DNA of 64,000 nucleotides, from the NCBI RefSeq assembly GCF_026745355.1, contig NC_079206.1:44399342-44463341 (forward strand). The letters are read 5' to 3'. The notes below the pieces were generated by a model. It was not told where the DNA came from, searched no databases, and saw only the letters and a program-made list of their open reading frames with translations. The DNA comes from Beta vulgaris subsp. vulgaris. Lineage: Eukaryota > Streptophyta > Magnoliopsida > Caryophyllales > Amaranthaceae. Positions within the stretch are counted from its first letter, which is position 1, and each line of letters begins with the position of its first letter. Shown piece after piece: positions 61,520 through 64,000 of this stretch. A program made the translations under genes and the position numbers.

Positions 61520-64000
61520 TCAATTACCGAAAAGCTTCTCAGAATATTCATGGTAGACTTCCAAAGCGGCTTTATGATGCGACTGCTCAACATTACTACC
61601 TTCCACAGGGATGTGGTTAATATGGAAATAATCATCAGGTCCATACACATCAAGAAGAGACTTGTTGTGTGTTGAGTGAGCTACATTACACTCTTCAGGG
61701 ATATCAATGTATTCCTGTAATAGCAAAAGTTAGCTGGCTAAACTAATTAAAAAAAATTAACATTTAATTACACTGAACATTCACCATATTGTAATTGTAT
61801 AAGATGACCAAGACACATAGATCATTCCCATATATACCATGTATATCTTGTTAGCATATCCACTCAAATATGCCATGATCGTATCCTACTATCCATACAA
61901 TCATACAATGAACATGTAACAATAACAGATGAACACATATAATACCAGTGTACATCAATACACAAAAATATTATGCACACAAAAATATGCCATCATGATA
62001 TCCTACTATCCAAATAACCAGATAATGAACATGCAACTATAACTGATGAACATTTAGGCAACTGCAATGTACAGTAGTTACCTGGACAGATTTTTGCGCT
62101 TTTGCCTTATTCCTCAATGCAGCTTTCTCAGCAGTTTTCTTCCACCCTCTTAACTTGTTCACCTGCTTTTCCACAGTGCTTTTCAACCTTACATTTCTAG
62201 CTCCTCTCTTCCTCTTTTTAGGTGGATCTTTCACAACAGGATATAACAAATTTTTCACTTCATCAATTGTGATAGATTCATCAACCTTCCCAATAAGCAA
62301 CTCAACCTTTGACTTTAAATCACTTAAAGCATTCTCCACAACCTTCCTAGCAGCTATGTCATGTTGGGTTGAATTGATTATTGATAAAGCATCCCTTGTA
62401 GTGTGAACACACCACACCGACGCTTGAACAATGTTTACATTCTTGCCCACGTCATCGTCAACTCTTGTACACATAGCATGTTTTGCCCATCTACCCAAAA
62501 TATATCTTTGGGGGATTTTTTCAACATTATGAATGTGAAAAGTCCTCAATGAATGCGAACATAATAGACCCATCTCAGTGAAATACTTGCATGTACAATC
62601 AATTGTCATATTTTCTTGGTCAAATCTAACAAGATGCATTAAATATTCTTTCTCAGTGCAACCCACATGGTATTCAAAAAAAGGGGGATCATACTTAACT
62701 AGTTTCTGGCAAAATGACGCACCTCTTATGAAATTTTCCTCGAATGTCAGTCGTCAGGTACACAGCCACAGTGTATATCTTCTTTGCCTCATTGAGTAAC
62801 TTAACATCTACAAATGCTAGATGTTTGTTGCCATCAAGTGCATTGTAATCTTCACCATTCTCCCTATCCCTCCACTCCTCAACAACATCTATAAAGACCT
62901 TGTAGAAATCGCAAAGGCCTTGCATGCTATGAAGCCTTTGATTCAAAGAATGATTTGTGGTCTCACTTCTTTGAGAAGACAGCACCCCCCCCCCTGAGAA
63001 GTAATCCTTGGAGTAAACAAGACACCGCATCTTCTTTAACTTGTACAACCTAATCAACCAAGGACATGCAGCACACTTGTACTTGGTAATCATACTGCAT
63101 ACATAATACAGAGAACTGTTATAAATCCAATGATCATTCGCTTTATTTCAATGAACAATATATGTTAATCAGTGAACATAAATTTTTAAACATACACAAG
63201 TATAATGTACATTACATCATGACATTTACTGAGCTCCAGAATCATAATTATTGTCAAATGTTTGCTGTACGTTGTCATTCAATTAATTGTACATTGAACT
63301 TGTCCATATGTACATTACTTTGTAAATTTAATCAACAAAGATTTCATTGATCAACAAACCATCAATTGAACAAAATCTATTATGCAGTGAACATTGACTG
63401 AAAACAATGAACAATATAGCACCAATTCAACAAATAAAACTCCTTTACCTTGTCCAATAGTGCTTGAACTCACTCTTGGTCTCACAATGTTTTAAAACAT
63501 AATTGAATAGATCCACAAATCCAGCCTTCCCCCTCAAGGCTTTTATATTGTTGATGGAATTTTTCCCTATGTACCATATACAAAGACAATGTATAACATT
63601 GGGAAAAACAATGCTTATAGCCTTCGCCATGGCGGCATCTTGGTCAGTCATTATGGTTATTGGCGACCTACCTCCTATACTTTTCAAAAAAGACTCAAAC
63701 AACCACACAAAAGAATCGGTGTCTTCATTTAGTAGGAAACCAACTCCAAACATCACATTCCTTTGGTGATGGTTCATCCCAACAAACGGACCGCAAATCA
63801 TCCCATACTTATTCGTTCGGTACGCTGTATCATGAACAACCAAATCTCCAAACACTTCATAATCCTTTTTCATTCTTCCATCTCTCCAAAAAAAACTTAT
63901 TAAGTGGCCTATAGCATCTAGTCGAACGTCATAGTAAAAATCACATTCCGCTGCTTGTCTTTGTGTAAAGTTCTTAATCAGCTGGTTACTGTCACAACCA
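61520..64000 (-). pseudogene. FAR1/MULE-type transposase gene (3' part, one frameshift)
   Basis: Transposase of the FHY3/FAR1-related Mutator group. Exons on the minus strand: 64,000-63,449 (continues past the edge), 63,094-62,082 and 61,714-61,520, with in-phase GT-AG junctions. The first contains the MULE DDE domain: DLVVHDTAYRTNKYGMICGP with the first Asp, and TIMTDQDAAMAKAISIVFP with the second. The second continues with DYFSGGGVLSSQRSETTNHS and, after a frame change near 62,745 (KIYTVAVYLT on one side, EENFIRGASFC on the other), a SWIM zinc finger CTCKYFTEMGLLCSH and IPQRYILGRWAK. The last exon (EYIDIPEECNVAH...) ends at TGA or TAA at 61,520. The FAR1 DNA-binding region is off the window. 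The single frameshift is the only disabling change seen. Confidence 0.9.

Larger units (their letters stand above)
49550..63350. repeat. Dispersed TGTACATTG / TGTTCATTG motif array
   Basis: Introns and spacers of the Ulp1/FAR1 element are packed with variants of a 9-mer around the palindromic core TGTACA (TGTACATTG, TGTACAATG, TGTACATTA, TGTTCATTG). In 53,401-54,060 I count 22 TGTACA hexamers in 660 bp. Recognised exons of the protease gene contain few: none seen in 54,058-54,751 and one in 56,756-57,264. The density ends near the left edge of the element. Function unknown. Confidence 0.9.

Noticed and set aside
49550..63350. CRISPR array or satellite as explanation of the regular short repeats
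   Set aside because: Spacing is irregular, the unit is only 9 bp and the host is a plant; no direct repeats of CRISPR length exist.

Overview
The window is nuclear DNA of a flowering plant, almost certainly a eudicot. It holds spliced GT-AG genes with short exons and long transposon-filled introns, a mitochondrial-type PPR gene, L1-type LINEs whose ORF1 carries a DUF4283-like region and a zinc knuckle, Ty1/copia and Ty3/gypsy relics, MITEs with recognisable target-site duplications, and a MULE-like FAR1 transposase. I cannot name the species from sequence alone. Only two genes look like ordinary host genes: the 3' two thirds of ARP4 and a two-exon PPR gene.

Layout. (1) 1-18,590, plus strand: 16 exons of ACTIN-RELATED PROTEIN 4. 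Its introns carry a 941-bp hAT-type MITE with a perfect 8-bp target-site duplication, a Stowaway-like MITE, an antisense LINE relic, a 330-bp direct repeat and a tandem repeat. (2) 18,591-21,300: AT-rich intergenic DNA with an inverted-repeat element holding ~140-bp tandem units. (3) 21,315-27,837 and 27,894-34,647: two related L1-type LINEs, head to tail, each with its own poly(A) tail and its own target-site duplication. In the first, ORF1 is open and ORF2 is broken; in the second both are broken. (4) 36,137-36,852: a G-rich element with long terminal inverted repeats and an 11-bp target-site duplication. (5) 37,263-41,532, minus strand: the PPR gene. (6) 42,400-46,700: a graveyard of an antisense LINE (split by a second member of the 11-bp-duplication family, at 43,009-43,956), a gypsy gag-protease scrap and a copia RT/RNase H scrap. 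(7) 47,806-48,047: a Stowaway MITE.

(8) 48.8-64.0 kb is the most unusual part. A many-exon gene for a C48 (Ulp1-like) cysteine protease on the plus strand (49,231-60,804) converges on a FAR1/MULE-type transposase gene on the minus strand (61,520 to beyond the right edge). This is the arrangement of MULEs that carry Ulp1-like genes (Kaonashi-type elements of Arabidopsis and similar elements in melon and rice). Both genes have disabling changes: two or three in-frame stops and damaged splice sites in the protease gene, and one frameshift in the transposase. Almost all noncoding DNA of this element is saturated with variants of one 9-mer, TGTACATTG / TGTTCATTG. The asymmetric form tends to follow the transcribed strand of whichever gene it lies in. 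The protease gene also has tandemly duplicated Pro/Thr/Ser micro-exons, some with lost splice sites, and a run of Gln-rich micro-exons. I see no established explanation for the motif array and treat it as the main novel observation.

The host genes are not linked in function: ARP4 is a nuclear chromatin-remodelling subunit and the PPR protein is probably a mitochondrial RNA-binding factor. The rest is transposon biology and its decay.
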